Program-made: the position numbers and the translations under genes
Source: Candidatus Methanofastidiosia archaeon
Lineage (GTDB): Archaea > Methanobacteriota_B > Thermococci > Methanofastidiosales > Methanofastidiosaceae
DNA: 49,951 bases
Assembly (NCBI GenBank): GCA_012799835.1
Contig: JAAZKM010000052.1
Location: 1 to 49,951 of the forward strand
Reading direction: 5' to 3'
The notes under the pieces: generated by a model
Databases searched by the model: none
Seen by the model: only the letters and a program-made list of their open reading frames with translations
What the model was told of the DNA's origin: nothing
Shown: one piece after another, positions 34,764 through 46,000 of the stretch
Layout of the letters: each line of letters opens with the position of its first letter
Position numbering within the stretch: position 1 is the stretch's first letter

Positions 34764-35552
34764 TTAATCCCGATTAATAAGTTTTTCTGTTTGATTCATA
34801 TATTCCATACTTTCTTTTTCTAAAATACGTCTAGCGGTGAAATCAGTAAAAAGTTCGTTGAATCTTCGTTTTAAGGCCCTTATGACATAATCATCATATA
34901 TCATCTCACTGTTTGTTTCAATATTATAAAGAATAAGGTAATCTGGAGGAAAAGGATTTGAATTTATTTTAGATTCTCCATTTAATGCAGATACAATATC
35001 TTTTTCACTTATATTCCCTTTGGCATAATCTACGACAGATCCCACAATACGTCTAATCATCTGCCATAGAAATCCATTTCCGATAAACTCTAATACGTAG
35101 ACTGACTCTTCTTTTCTGTAACGCGTTTCAATAGTTCTTTTTGTTTCGTTAGTTCCATTATATTTAGAAAACGAAAAGAAGTCATGATTTCCGTTAAAAA
35201 AAGAAAGCCCTTTGGAGATAAGTCCCTCATCATAGTTTTTATCAAATAGATAATATCTATAAGTTTTAGTTAGAGGGAATTTAAGATCGTTATTTGTTTT
35301 TCCATATATCCAAATGTCTTTTAGCAAATGGCTCAATTTTTTTATGTTAATGCTTTCCTGGACTTCGAGTTTTAGTATATTTGAAAGCGCAGATACACCT
35401 TTGTCAGTTCTAGAAATAAATCTATAACTTACTACTTCAATGCCTTCATTTTCAAGAGCTTTTAGTATATCCCCTTCAACAGTCCTAACATCGGGTTGGT
35501 ACTGGGATCCATGAAACTCTTTGCCATTATAAGCAACTTTAAGGTAAACCAT
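34764..35552 (-). CDS. truA: tRNA pseudouridine synthase A
   Basis: Converts uridine to pseudouridine at positions 38-40 of the tRNA anticodon arm. Start MVYLKVAYNGKEFHGSQYQP is the family start. The catalytic aspartate is Asp50 in SRTDKGVSALS. GNGFLWQMIRRIVG, near two thirds of the way, is the second signature. The 262 residues fit archaeal TruA. No ribosome site is seen, and TTTTTATAAAAC lies 20-30 bases upstream, so it may be leaderless. The tRNA-Gln gene follows directly on the same strand. Confidence 0.95.
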   Translation of the reverse strand: MVYLKVAYNGKEFHGSQYQPDVRTVEGDILKALENEGIEVVSYRFISRTDKGVSALSNILKLEVQESINIKKLSHLLKDIWIYGKTNNDLKFPLTKTYRYYLFDKNYDEGLISKGLSFFNGNHDFFSFSKYNGTNETKRTIETRYRKEESVYVLEFIGNGFLWQMIRRIVGSVVDYAKGNISEKDIVSALNGESKINSNPFPPDYLILYNIETNSEMIYDDYVIRALKRRFNELFTDFTARRILEKESMEYMNQTEKLINRD

Positions 35553-35586
35553 TAAATATAAGTTTTATAAAAATTTAAAAGTGTTT

Positions 35587-38193
35587 TTATAGAATTTCAA
35601 CAATAAAGTTTTTGTCTTTTATGACATTTACCTTCTTTCCTTTTTTGAAGAATTCACGTTCAATTCTTTCAATATAGTCTTTGCTGAGATCAAATCCTTC
35701 AACTGTAATTTGTCCCATTTCTTCAAGCTTTGAGAGATTATCCTTTAACAATATCTTTACTTTTTGGACATCCTTTCCGAACTTTGGCCCTATTACATCA
35801 TATCGTGGGATCACATCAAGTATCTTTTCCTCAATATTAGGCTTACCTTCTTTTAGAGATAAGTTAGCGATGTTCATAGAATAAGATATGTCTTCTTTGA
35901 TATCTTCTATATTATTTTCGGTATATACTATAGCGCTGCTTATGGGTGCATTAAGTGGCATTTTAAGCTCTGATTTATATCTCCTTATTGCAACTGTTAT
36001 ATCTTTCAATATTTCTCCATTATTAAATGCCTCTTTGTCGTAGAAACTGAATGAGGGGTATTCTGTCAGATGAATGCTGTTTATTTTTTCTTCATTGAAG
36101 ATTTCATTGTAAATTTCTTCACTAATATGGGGGGCATACGGAGAAATTAATCCTATTAAATTCCTGAGCAGAGTTTTCAGAGTAAATGCTGCTTCATCTT
36201 TTTTAATATTGTTATATAATCTATACTTAACCATCTCAATGTAATTATCTGCGACTTCATGCCAAATAAAGGTCCTTATTTCTTTAAGAACTACGGCAAA
36301 GCTATAATCATCAAGTTCCTTTCTTGCAAGCTTAGTTAGATCAGCTAGCTTAGATAGAATCCATTTGTCAGATGTTTTTAATGAATCAAAGGAAACATTA
36401 CTGGTATTTGCGTCTGCTATGTTCATTTCAATAAATCTTGAAACATTCCACAGTTTAGTTAAAAATCTATTTCCATGTTCTATTTCTTTCCAAGTAAATG
36501 GGAAATCTTCTCCCTTCGAAGCAAGAAGTGCCCACTGCCTTAATGCATCTGCACAATATTTACTAAGAGGCTCATCAGGTTCAATAACATTTCCAAGGGA
36601 CTTGCTCATCTTTCTTCCGTCAGGACCTGCAACCATTCCATGAATTATAGTTTCTTTCCAAGGATTTATTCCAGTGATAAGATTGCATCTGAACAACGTG
36701 TAGAAAAGCCATGTTCTGATTATTTCATAGCCTTGTGGCCTTATAGTTGAAGGGTAAGTCTTATTAAAAAAACTCTCATCAACATTATATTTTGAAATAG
36801 CTAAAGGGGTAGCTGAAGAATCTACCCAACAATCACAAACATCAGATTCCCCTATAAATTGAGTTGAGCCACATTTACATTTTTCTTTTGGCATGTCGAA
36901 TCTCGGGTCAACAGGCAACATATCTTCTTTAGCTGGCATTAGTTCCCCACATTTCTTACATTTCCAGAAAGGGATTGGCGTTCCAAAGACCCTCTGTCTT
37001 GATATAATCCAATCCCAATCCATTGAATCTGTCCAGTCATAGAATCTGTTATACATATATTCTGGATTCCAAGATATATTTTTTCCAATTTCTATGAGAT
37101 GATCCTTATAATCTTTAACATTAATAAAATACTGTTCCATGGGTAAAAGCTCAATTGGGGATTTACAAGAACCTCTTTCTACATGAAGCAGCACCCTATG
37201 CTTAATTTTTTCTTCTTTTATGAGGAGGCCTAGGGAATTAAGCTCGGAAACTATCCTTTTCCTTGCTTCCTTTATCGGAAGATTCACATAATCTTTGCCT
37301 GCATTAAGTTTCCCGTCTTCCGTTATGGAGGTAATAACCTTAAGATCATACTTTTTTTGCCATAGTATGTCCTGTTCATCTCCATAGGTACAGCAATATA
37401 CTATGCCCGTTCCGAAAGACATGTCAACTTCTTCATCAGATAATATTGGCACACTTCTATCAAATATGGGGAGCGTAACATTTTTACCCCTAAATTTTAG
37501 ATATCTGGGGTCTTTTGGATTAAAGAACACCCCAACACAAGAAGGCATTAGCTCAGGCCTAGTTGTAGCTATTTCGACATGTTCGCTTTCGCCTTCCACT
37601 GGGAGTTTAAGGTAGTAAAGTTTTCCTTCCTTTTCTTCATATCCTACTTCGGCCTTAGCTAGAGCCGTCATACACTTTGGACACCAGAGAATTGGATGTT
37701 TTTCTCTGAACAAATAACCCTTATTATAAAAATCAATTAATGTTTTTTGAATAAGTTTAATGTACTCTGGCTGCATTGTAAGGTACATCCTTGACCAATC
37801 TGGAAAATAACCGATGTCAGTCATCTGCTTTCTCATCTTGTCAACACAGTATGCAGTCCATTCTTTACATTTTTTGATAAAAGCCTCTTTGTCATATTTA
37901 GATATTTTGAATTCATGTTCAACTTTCAATTCTGTTGGAAGACCATGACAGTCAAAACCCTGAGGACAATAAACATTAAATCCTCGCATTCTTTTGTACC
38001 TCTGGATAAAATCGATCCATGTGAAATCCATCACATGCCCCATATGAAGTGAACCTGATGTGAATGGCGGAGGTGTATCGAGGATGTATACTTCACCTTC
38101 TTTATCTGGATTGAATTTGAATATCTCCTGTTCAAGCCAATAACTTTGCCACTTCTTTTCAATCTTTTTACCGTCGTAATCTTTATCCAACAT
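35587..38193 (-). CDS. valS: Valyl-tRNA synthetase
   Basis: Class I aminoacyl-tRNA synthetase charging tRNA-Val, 868 residues. The HIGH motif is HMGH at about 51-54, in the valine-type context TPPPFTSGSLHMGH. The editing domain holds ATTRPELMPSCVGV, the zinc-type cysteines are ILWCPKCMTALAKAE and KCKKCGE, and the KMSKS loop is DGRKMSKSLGN (about 527). C-terminal anticodon-binding domain present. LeuS and IleS were considered, but the start and SSATPLAIS segment match archaeal ValS. ATG shares one base with the stop of the upstream hydrolase gene, after GGTGAAATA, so both are in one operon. Confidence 0.95.
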   Translation of the reverse strand: MLDKDYDGKKIEKKWQSYWLEQEIFKFNPDKEGEVYILDTPPPFTSGSLHMGHVMDFTWIDFIQRYKRMRGFNVYCPQGFDCHGLPTELKVEHEFKISKYDKEAFIKKCKEWTAYCVDKMRKQMTDIGYFPDWSRMYLTMQPEYIKLIQKTLIDFYNKGYLFREKHPILWCPKCMTALAKAEVGYEEKEGKLYYLKLPVEGESEHVEIATTRPELMPSCVGVFFNPKDPRYLKFRGKNVTLPIFDRSVPILSDEEVDMSFGTGIVYCCTYGDEQDILWQKKYDLKVITSITEDGKLNAGKDYVNLPIKEARKRIVSELNSLGLLIKEEKIKHRVLLHVERGSCKSPIELLPMEQYFINVKDYKDHLIEIGKNISWNPEYMYNRFYDWTDSMDWDWIISRQRVFGTPIPFWKCKKCGELMPAKEDMLPVDPRFDMPKEKCKCGSTQFIGESDVCDCWVDSSATPLAISKYNVDESFFNKTYPSTIRPQGYEIIRTWLFYTLFRCNLITGINPWKETIIHGMVAGPDGRKMSKSLGNVIEPDEPLSKYCADALRQWALLASKGEDFPFTWKEIEHGNRFLTKLWNVSRFIEMNIADANTSNVSFDSLKTSDKWILSKLADLTKLARKELDDYSFAVVLKEIRTFIWHEVADNYIEMVKYRLYNNIKKDEAAFTLKTLLRNLIGLISPYAPHISEEIYNEIFNEEKINSIHLTEYPSFSFYDKEAFNNGEILKDITVAIRRYKSELKMPLNAPISSAIVYTENNIEDIKEDISYSMNIANLSLKEGKPNIEEKILDVIPRYDVIGPKFGKDVQKVKILLKDNLSKLEEMGQITVEGFDLSKDYIERIEREFFKKGKKVNVIKDKNFIVEIL

Positions 38194-38987
38194 TATTTCA
38201 CCTTCTCTTGGTAGCTAAGTTGTCCATTCATATAAATCTTTAATCCCTCATCAGCAATAAGTGTTTTAATGCCCGTACTTTCTTGTATGTAGCGTCTTTC
38301 TTCGTCAGCGCCTTTAATATGCATCTTGTAGCCAATATGGGTTATGACTGCAACTTCAGGATTTACCCTTTTCACAATATTCTTCGCATCTTCTGTTGAA
38401 AGATGAAATGGTATTTTGTCACCATTTGGTCTTGTGACGTTTAGTATCATTATTCTAGATCCTAAATACTGTTCTTCTATACCCTTGAAATATTCAGTGT
38501 CGGAGGTATAGGAAATAGCACCAGAATCCGTGTAGATTTTGAATCCAATCGCAAATGGATCAGAATGTTTTGTCTTTAAAGCCTGAATCTTCTGCCCCTT
38601 AATGTCAAGACTATCTCCGGCGGAAAGAGACGATACTAATTTTAAATTTTTTCTATAGTAAGGGAATATTATCGAAGCAAACTCACCTCTTCCTTCGATG
38701 ACACTCATGCTTCCAATAACGTATCCATCTTTCTTTAACATCCCTCCAGTCATACTTTCAACCATTATTGGCACATCATTGAAATGATCGGTATGACAGT
38801 GGGAAATAAGAAGGGCATCAGTCTTTCTAGGATCAAGCCCATTTTGAATAGATCTTAGATGAGCACCCGGCCCCGGATCTACATGAATTTTTATTTTATC
38901 TTCTATGTAGAATCCCCCTGTTCCACGTTTTTGAGTAATGGTCATGAACCTTCCTCCACCACTACCCAAAAAAGTCATCTTTACCAT
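38193..38987 (-). CDS. Metallo-beta-lactamase-fold hydrolase
   Basis: A 264-residue MBL-fold enzyme with the metal motif SHCHTDH at about 62-68 and further ligands in SYTSDTEY and ITHIGYKMH. IHVDPGPGAHLRS and the early GSGGGRF are typical of archaeal MBL proteins of the RNase Z/PhnP side of the family. Whether it acts on RNA, a cyclic phosphodiester or another ester cannot be told. ATG follows AGAGGT by five bases. It overlaps the valS start by one base, so co-expression with a tRNA synthetase weakly favours an RNA-related role. Confidence 0.85.
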   Translation of the reverse strand: MVKMTFLGSGGGRFMTITQKRGTGGFYIEDKIKIHVDPGPGAHLRSIQNGLDPRKTDALLISHCHTDHFNDVPIMVESMTGGMLKKDGYVIGSMSVIEGRGEFASIIFPYYRKNLKLVSSLSAGDSLDIKGQKIQALKTKHSDPFAIGFKIYTDSGAISYTSDTEYFKGIEEQYLGSRIMILNVTRPNGDKIPFHLSTEDAKNIVKRVNPEVAVITHIGYKMHIKGADEERRYIQESTGIKTLIADEGLKIYMNGQLSYQEKVK

Positions 38988-39053
38988 AAAAACCTCTAAG
39001 TAACGTTTTTAAGAGTTCAATTTATTGAGTTTATAAAACTAATTAGTGATACT

Positions 39054-39341
39054 ATGTTAGATGCATTAAAGCGAGCTAAAGACGGAACTTTTATTGAAAT
39101 AGAGGTAGTTGCAAACTCAAGCGACTTCAAGATCGAGTATAATAAATGGAGCAAGAGAATTAAGTTAAAAATTACCTCTCCGGCAATAAAAGGCCAGGCA
39201 AATAAGGAAATTCAAACCTATTTTTCTGAGATTTTTGGTTCGGCCACTATTGTAAAAGGCGAGCATAATAAAAAGAAAACGATACTTGTTAATTCTAATT
39301 TTGAAGAAGTTTCAAATAAATTATATAAAATTTTAAATTAA
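39054..39341 (+). CDS. DUF167/YggU family protein
   Basis: A 95-residue protein with the DUF167 pattern: start of strand at IEIEVVANSSDFKIEYN, then LKLKITSPAIKGQANKEIQTYFSE, the most conserved part, and the end ATIVKGEHNKKKTILV. Function unknown; members are small nucleic-acid-binding-like folds found across all domains. No ribosome site before the ATG. It precedes the topoisomerase VI genes by 64 bases. Confidence 0.87.
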   Translation: MLDALKRAKDGTFIEIEVVANSSDFKIEYNKWSKRIKLKITSPAIKGQANKEIQTYFSEIFGSATIVKGEHNKKKTILVNSNFEEVSNKLYKILN

Positions 39342-39405
39342 TCCAAAATTTGCCATAGCAAGACTTATAAAGAATTAAATACTAGTTATCAATAGGTGAA
39401 ATTGG

Positions 39406-41031
39406 ATGTCAGAGACGAAAGTCAAACATGCTGATGAAATATTCAAATCATTTAAAACTCAAAGTGTTTCTGAATTCTTTAAAAAGAATGCAGCAATGCT
39501 AGGTTATACTGGTAAGTTACGTTCATTAACTACTCTTGTCCACGAGGGGGTTACAAATTCGCTTGACGCTTGTGAAGAAGCAAGATTTTTTCCAGATATT
39601 TCAGTATACATTAGTGAGGTAGGGCCTGAACATTATAGAGTAATAATGGAAGATAATGCTTCAGGCATACCATTAGATTACATACCACATGTTTTTGGAA
39701 AGATGCTAGCAGGGAGTAAGGCTCATAGAAATATTCAATCAAGAGGGCAGCAAGGTATAGGTGTTTCTGGGGCAGTCATGTACTCCCAAGTTACAACAGG
39801 GAAACCAACTGAAATTGTAACTTCAACAGGAGACAAGGTAATCAATAAAGTTAATATTAAAATTGATGTTGAAAAAAATACTGGGGAGATTTTATCTCGT
39901 GAAACTTTAAAAAATCCTGATAAATGGAGAGGCACTAGAATAAATCTTGAAGCTAAAAACCTTCAATATAATAGATCAAAATATAGCCCTTATAGTTATC
40001 TTAAAATGACTGCAATTGCAAATCCTCACACAAGAATTCTTTTCGTGGAACCCGATGGAACAAAAATTTTATTTGATAGAAATGTGAGGAATATACCAAA
40101 ACACCCAAAAGAAATGAAGCCTCATCCACATGGAACATCTGCCGATGATATACTTACTATGATAAAAAATTCAAGTGCAACGAGAGTAAGAACCTTTCTA
40201 GTTTCAGAATTTACCAGAGTTTCTGCCAAAAAAGTTGAAGAGATTGAACAGATTTCAAAACTTGATCTAGACATCAATCCAAAGAAAGTAGACTGGGAAT
40301 ATGCTGAAAATTTAGTTAGCGCCATTAAACAGATTTCATTTATGGCACCTCCAACTGAAGGGCTTATCCCAATAGGTGCTGAATCCGTAAAACTTGGGCT
40401 TGAAGGTATACTTGCACCTGAATTTGTGCACACCGTTACTAGAAGCCCACAGACCTACCATGGCGGTATAGCATTTATTGTTGAAGCTGGAATAGCATAT
40501 GGTGGTGGGGCAGGCAATAATGGGCTTGACATTATAAGATATGCAAACAGGACTCCATTGATATTTGATCAAGGGGGTTGTTGTATTACAGAAGCTGCTA
40601 AATCTGTAGATTGGAAAAGATATGGAGTGAAAGATGATAATGCGCCACTTACAATATTCGTTAATCTTGTTTCAACTCACATCCCATATACCTCTGCAGG
40701 GAAACAAGCCATAGCTAATGAAGAAGAGATCTACAATGAGATTAGATTTGCATTGATGGAAGCCGGTAGGTCTCTATCAAGATATCTTTCTGGAAAAAGA
40801 CGTGCGCATGAGAAACTTACTAAGAAAAAGACACTGTTAAGGTATGTAGTAGAAACATCCAATGCCATTGGAAATCTAATTAAATCTGAGGATAAGTCTA
40901 AAATTATAAATGCGCTTACAGATATCGTTGAAAAAAAATACGATTTTGAAGAATCAAATGATGGTGAAGAAGAGGTAACAGCGGCTTTAGAGGAAAATAG
41001 TGAAGAAGAGGTGAGTGAAAATGGAGACTAA
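39406..41031 (+). CDS. top6B: DNA topoisomerase VI subunit B
   Basis: ATPase subunit of the type IIB topoisomerase, which relaxes and decatenates DNA by double-strand passage. GHKL ATP-binding motifs: [17 protein letters not shown] (N box), MEDNASGIP (G1), [20 protein letters not shown] (lid and G2). A transducer domain follows, with SAKKVEEI and the conserved lysine in [12 protein letters not shown]. The tail after about 500 is acidic and glutamate-rich. The 541 residues fit. Start ATG 39406; ends 11 bases inside top6A, so the two subunits are made together. Confidence 0.97.
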   Translation: MSETKVKHADEIFKSFKTQSVSEFFKKNAAMLGYTGKLRSLTTLVHEGVTNSLDACEEARFFPDISVYISEVGPEHYRVIMEDNASGIPLDYIPHVFGKMLAGSKAHRNIQSRGQQGIGVSGAVMYSQVTTGKPTEIVTSTGDKVINKVNIKIDVEKNTGEILSRETLKNPDKWRGTRINLEAKNLQYNRSKYSPYSYLKMTAIANPHTRILFVEPDGTKILFDRNVRNIPKHPKEMKPHPHGTSADDILTMIKNSSATRVRTFLVSEFTRVSAKKVEEIEQISKLDLDINPKKVDWEYAENLVSAIKQISFMAPPTEGLIPIGAESVKLGLEGILAPEFVHTVTRSPQTYHGGIAFIVEAGIAYGGGAGNNGLDIIRYANRTPLIFDQGGCCITEAAKSVDWKRYGVKDDNAPLTIFVNLVSTHIPYTSAGKQAIANEEEIYNEIRFALMEAGRSLSRYLSGKRRAHEKLTKKKTLLRYVVETSNAIGNLIKSEDKSKIINALTDIVEKKYDFEESNDGEEEVTAALEENSEEEVSENGD

Positions 41032-42106
41032 ATCCCAAAACATTCCATCAATTCTTGGTAAATTCGGTGAAGAGATTTACGAGCAAATAATGAATGGGGA
41101 AAGCCCTTCTATAAAAATACCTCAAAGAGGTAAATCTAATGTATACTTTGATGATGAGGAGAAGGTAATTCAACTTGGAGATAAATTTTCCAAGAGACAT
41201 TTTTTGAATGTTGCTCACACTAAAAAGTTTATGCAAACAGTTCTTGTTGCATCTTATTGTAGAAAACTAGTTGAAGAAAATAGACATGCAGGTATAAGAG
41301 AACTGTATTATGCTCTAAAGCATACCGTTGAAGGTTCAAAAGAAAATACTTTTGACGATCAAGCGGAGTCTAATCCAATCATCGAAGATATTGAAACGAC
41401 ACTCGACATACTTAGAGAAGAATTAAATCTCACAGCAGATAGAAGGGGCTACATATATGGGGATATAGTCTTAAAAGATGGGGAAGATGAGTTTAATGCT
41501 GCAAAACTCGGCAGAGGTGGCTGGGCTGTACCAGGCACTGTCGAAGACATAGAATTTCTAAATGTTAATGCAGAATACATACTGGTAATTGAAACTGCTG
41601 CAATGTGTGATCGTCTCATTGAAGAAAAATTTACTCAAAAAAACAATGCTCTCTTAGTTGCTTGCCAAGGACAGGCTCCAAGAGGCATAAGAAGATTAGT
41701 TAACAGGTTGCACACAGAAAACAAATTACCTGTTTATGTGTTTACAGATGGTGATCCCTACGGTTGGTATATCTACTCTACATTAAAGCAAGGCTCAATG
41801 AATTTAGCCTACCTTTCCAAGAGACTTGGAGTTCCTGATTCTAAATTTATCGGCATGACTATGGATGATATAGATGAGTATGAACTTCAAAAGGTCACAG
41901 AGAAATTAAAAGATGTAGACAAAAAGAGGATAAACGAGATAATGGACTATGAATGGTTTAAACACAAGGACTGGCAAGAGCAGATGAAAAAATGTCTAAA
42001 ATTAGGGGTCAGGATAGAACAACAAGCCCTTGCAAATAAATCTCTAGAATTTGTCGCTAAAGAATACTTACCTCAAAAAATAGAGAATGAAGTATTTTTA
42101 CCTTAA
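41021..42106 (+). CDS. top6A: DNA topoisomerase VI subunit A
   Basis: Spo11-like DNA-cleaving subunit, about 361 residues. The catalytic tyrosine is in the RELYYALKH pair at about 96-97. The Toprim domain has [11 protein letters not shown] (glutamate) and [19 protein letters not shown] (the DxD pair) for magnesium. ATG 41021 is chosen over GTG 41015, with GAGGTG seven bases upstream. The overlap with top6B by 11 bases in a shifted frame is typical of this pair. Followed by an A/T hairpin facing the DUF11 gene. Confidence 0.97.
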   Translation: METKSQNIPSILGKFGEEIYEQIMNGESPSIKIPQRGKSNVYFDDEEKVIQLGDKFSKRHFLNVAHTKKFMQTVLVASYCRKLVEENRHAGIRELYYALKHTVEGSKENTFDDQAESNPIIEDIETTLDILREELNLTADRRGYIYGDIVLKDGEDEFNAAKLGRGGWAVPGTVEDIEFLNVNAEYILVIETAAMCDRLIEEKFTQKNNALLVACQGQAPRGIRRLVNRLHTENKLPVYVFTDGDPYGWYIYSTLKQGSMNLAYLSKRLGVPDSKFIGMTMDDIDEYELQKVTEKLKDVDKKRINEIMDYEWFKHKDWQEQMKKCLKLGVRIEQQALANKSLEFVAKEYLPQKIENEVFLP

Positions 42107-42109
42107 GTA

Positions 42110-42133
42110 AAATAAAAAAATTATTTTTTATTT
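42110..42133. terminator. Bidirectional A/T hairpin between top6A and the DUF11 gene
   Basis: AAATAAAAAA and TTTTTTATTT form a perfect ten-base stem with an ATTA loop, giving a U-run on either strand. It lies between convergent stops and overlaps the DUF11 stop. Confidence 0.45.
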
Positions 42134-43072
42134 AAAAGATAGAACTTCTATCATTAGTTTTATTGCTTCAGCAATTGCTTCACATTTTTCTTTAGTTAAT
42201 CTTTGTGCAAGGCCGTAATTGCCTTTTGAGAATGCTTCATTAGCTTCTTTACATAGTCTTTCTGATTTTTCTAACAGTGTAAGTGCTTTGATATACCTTG
42301 GATCTCTGTCTAATCCTTTCCTTACTGTTTCTATTTTAAGCTCCTCAATTATGTCTTCAGGCATACAACATGCATTGTCTTCCTCGACATGAGTAATTTG
42401 TTTTGAAATCAATAACTTAGCTTCTCTGATTAGCTCTTGAGTGTAACATAAGTCACACCTCTTCATGTAACTCTTGGTGATTATTCTTAGAGTTTCTTTT
42501 GGATTTATTCCAGGGTGTTTTTGTATTTCAACCTGGTCGTCATTTGATACGGGATCTCCATTTGGAGGCTGCCCTTCAGTTGTGGCATAGTTGATGCTAT
42601 TAATCTCTTGGCCGTTAAACTTAGCTGAAAACTTAATTGTTTTACTTTCCCCAATAGCTAAAGGCCCAATATCGTTCCATTCGATTGTTGTCGTACCATC
42701 TGTATTTACTATGACTGAGTCTGGAATTATGGACGCCAAGTTAGCATATGTCAGCCCTTTAGGTAGTGTATCTGTAACAGTTACCGATTCTAGTATTACT
42801 TCTCCAGTATTTTTTATTATTAATGTGAATTCATTGTTAAATCCATTTTTACCCCAGGGAGGATCAACAGATTTTGTTATATTTATAGCTGGGCCTTTTA
42901 CACCAACAGTAGAAGTGTCCGAATCAGTAACGTCACCTATTTTTGATGTTCCAATTACCTCAGCTCTATTGATGAAAGTTCCAATCCTTCCTGCATCAAC
43001 AGTTGCTTGGAATTCAACTATTTTCGTATCTGTTGGATCCATTGGGCCTATATTGTTCCATGTTAAAACTTG
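42128..43072 (-). CDS. DUF11 surface protein, C-terminal part (separated by a one-base frameshift)
   Basis: Continues the DUF11 repeats of the next entry in another frame. Read from the C5 run at 43076-43072 it gives PQVLTWNNIGPMDPTDTKI, the usual end of a DUF11 unit, then one complete unit (INITKSVDPPWGKNGFNNEF, then SVTVTDTLPKGLTYA). A helical tail of about 120 residues follows, with CDLCYTQELIREAK (CxxC), a CC pair and many charged residues. No membrane helix or sorting motif is visible at the end, so how the protein is held at the cell surface is unclear; the helical tail may do it. The first ATG, at 43042, has no ribosome site. Joined with the N-terminal part, the protein has about 2116 residues. 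Confidence 0.7.
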   Translation of the reverse strand, partial: QVLTWNNIGPMDPTDTKIVEFQATVDAGRIGTFINRAEVIGTSKIGDVTDSDTSTVGVKGPAINITKSVDPPWGKNGFNNEFTLIIKNTGEVILESVTVTDTLPKGLTYANLASIIPDSVIVNTDGTTTIEWNDIGPLAIGESKTIKFSAKFNGQEINSINYATTEGQPPNGDPVSNDDQVEIQKHPGINPKETLRIITKSYMKRCDLCYTQELIREAKLLISKQITHVEEDNACCMPEDIIEELKIETVRKGLDRDPRYIKALTLLEKSERLCKEANEAFSKGNYGLAQRLTKEKCEAIAEAIKLMIEVLSFK

Positions 43073-46000
43073 GGGGATCCAGTTATTGAATCTGGTTCAT
43101 ATGGCAATCCGCCAACAGTACTAGATCCCGGCATGTATGTAAGTCCATCAGGTAAATAGTCATTTAACTTCACAGGATCTAACTTCATAGCCCCGGTATT
43201 TGTGATAGTAAGCCTAAAGTAGACTGTCCCCCCGGGAGATGGAACGTTAATATCAGTATTTAGGGTGACTTTTTGTAAATCTGTCCCCGGGGCTATTACA
43301 TTCCAATCGTCGGAATTTGGACCATATTGTCTTCTCCCTTCATTGCCACTAGGTAGAGACCAATACTCTGTGTTTGTAACTGTGTTTGTGAAGCTTCCCC
43401 CTTGCGGAGGGATTGTGGCATCATATTCTAAAGTAACTGAGTAATTTGGGGGTATTGAGAGATATTCCCACTGAATAATATCTCCAATTACCATAGTATT
43501 ATATGCAGTGGGGAAAGATGTAATTGATCCTCCCACCAATATTAGGCCTGAGGGAATCTTATCTTGGATTACTGCATCATATGCAGAGCTGTTCCCAGTA
43601 TTTCTCACAGTAATTGTGTAGTGCACATTTTCTCCAGGCAGCCCTTCATTTTTGTCACCATGCTTTTCAATAGTTAAAGTAGGTTCAATAATTCTGACAT
43701 CATCTAAATCGCTTATGTTGTACGGAGCTCCATCTTGGATAAAGCTAGTATTAGCATTGTTTACAAGTATAACGTCCCTAACATTATCTGGTAGAATATT
43801 CTTAATCCTTCCTGTAATTTTGATAAGTACATTATTGGGCCCAACAAAGTTCCTGTTAGGCGCCCCCAATGGAGTTCCAAGTTTCCAAGTAAGAACTTGT
43901 CCATTTTGGTTAAATTGTTGTATTGTTCCACCATAAGTATCAGTATATGTATGTGAAATGTATTCAATTCCATCAGGTAAATGATCAACTATTGTTGTAT
44001 TGGTGTAGTTTGATCCGACTCCCGAATATACAACTGCCAAATCAAATACAACTTCTTCACCTATTGTTGCTCTTTTCTTCTCAGATTCTTTAAACAGTCC
44101 TTGAATATTGATTATTCTTGCATCATCAGTTGCACTGCTGTATATACATCCATTGGAACATTCACCTTTTACCTCGACTCCATTTGTACCTGTGCCTGCA
44201 TCACCTTTTAGTTTAGCAGATAAAGTTGCAGACCATGTACCTCCTGATTGTGCGATTGGACCGGGTATATGCCAAGTTATAGTGTTACCTGAAACAATCG
44301 GAGTTTCTCCATTAGTTCCATTTCCTGCAACTATTGGTGTTTCCCAGTCAGCACTTAGTGTGTCAGTAACGATTACGTTGTACGCAGGTGTATTACCTGT
44401 ATTAGTTACTGTAATTGCCCAGCTTCCAATACCCCCAGGTGGAACAGGTTGTAATGCTGGAGTTTTAGAAACAGAAATAATAGGCCTCAATGGAGTTATA
44501 GTTGGACTAGTATTACTTGCATTTAGGTCATTACCGCATTTATTCTGATAATCAATTCTTACATTGTTTGTTCCAGGGGTTACAGTATCACAGCTTAATC
44601 CATCGTTTTTTACTTTAAATTGAATGACAGTATTTGTTCCGCTAGCATTCATATCGCCTAGTGACCATATGGGCTTTGAAAGATCTGCAGGGGGATTCGG
44701 AGTTGGATCTGGACCAGTAATCATTGAATCAAAAATAAATCCTGGCGGTAGATCAGATGTTAAGATTACATTGTATGCAGTTGGATATCCTATATTATTT
44801 CTAACATTAATTGTAATGGTTCCATCGCAAGTAGTAAAGGTACCGATATTTTGGGATATGGAAAAGTTAGGCCTAGTCATTAAAGAACGGCTACTTGACG
44901 GAATGAAATTAAATCTGCAGTATGGATTATCGCAACCATACCTAACATAAGCAATATTAGTGGTGACACCTACACAACCCTCTTCCTTTACAGTTCCCCA
45001 TATATAATAAGTAGCAGCATTGCTACCTGATACATTTGACAATGTGCCGTGCTTCCATGGATCTGCTGATGTTCCGGAACCTGAAGGTGTGGTGCCTGTG
45101 TTTGGATATTGGCTTGTACTTATACCTCCGAAATTCATATTAGAAGGCAAGACATCATAAAATTCAACGTTTGTTGCTGCAGCACTACCGTTATTTGAGA
45201 TAATAAGTCTCCATTCTACAATATCCCCTGGTTCTGCAGAGACGCTGCTGGCAAATAAAGATCCTGTGGTGTGATTTCTTCCATGTTTAGATATTGATAA
45301 CGCCGGAGTTCTACTTATAATTTGGGAAGCTACCTCCGGAGATGATTTAACATCATTACACGGAGATTTATACGTAGCTTGGCTAATAATATTTCCAGAA
45401 GACGGCATGTCACAATTTGAGCGAATTTTAAAAGTTATTGCAATTTCACTTGAAGGGGCTAGGTCTTCCAATCCGGGAATTTGAGCTTTTGTCCATCTGA
45501 GAGGATTATTACTTGGATTTTCTGGATCAGGGCTTGTTCCACTTACATAAGTAATTCCAGTTGGGAGGGAAGCAGTGACATTGACATCATAAACGTGTGT
45601 CAGCTCTGTATTTTTAACAATAACCGTTACCTCTTCTTCGCTACACATACTTATTGATTCAGGCACATTATTGGCTGTAATGGCTTCTGAAGGAGGGATA
45701 CGGACTTCTGAATTGGCCTCCTTAATTTCTTGACAGTCTTCTCCTAGGCATCCTGCACTTGTAGATGCATTGTTTGTTAGATTTGTACATGCGCCGATGT
45801 TTGCAGTTAAAAGAATTTCAGTCCTATCTCCGGCATCAATTTTAGGGATAAACCATGTTGCCCCATTAATCGGATTTCCATTCCTGTCTTGATCAATTTT
45901 GACTTGGGAATATGTTCCAGTGGATGAGTTATACGAAAGTCCAGATCCAAGTTTATCTTCAAGCCAGACATTATAGCTTCCTCCACTGCCTGCATTTGTA

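Noticed and set aside
35587-38193. Leucyl- or isoleucyl-tRNA synthetase
   Set aside because: The N-terminal TPPPFTSGSLHMGH context and the segments around the zinc cysteines fit archaeal ValS better.
43063-43080. Programmed -1 frameshift site in the DUF11 gene
   Set aside because: The run does not form a good X-XXY-YYZ heptamer in the zero frame and no strong downstream structure was seen; tract-length change or error is simpler.
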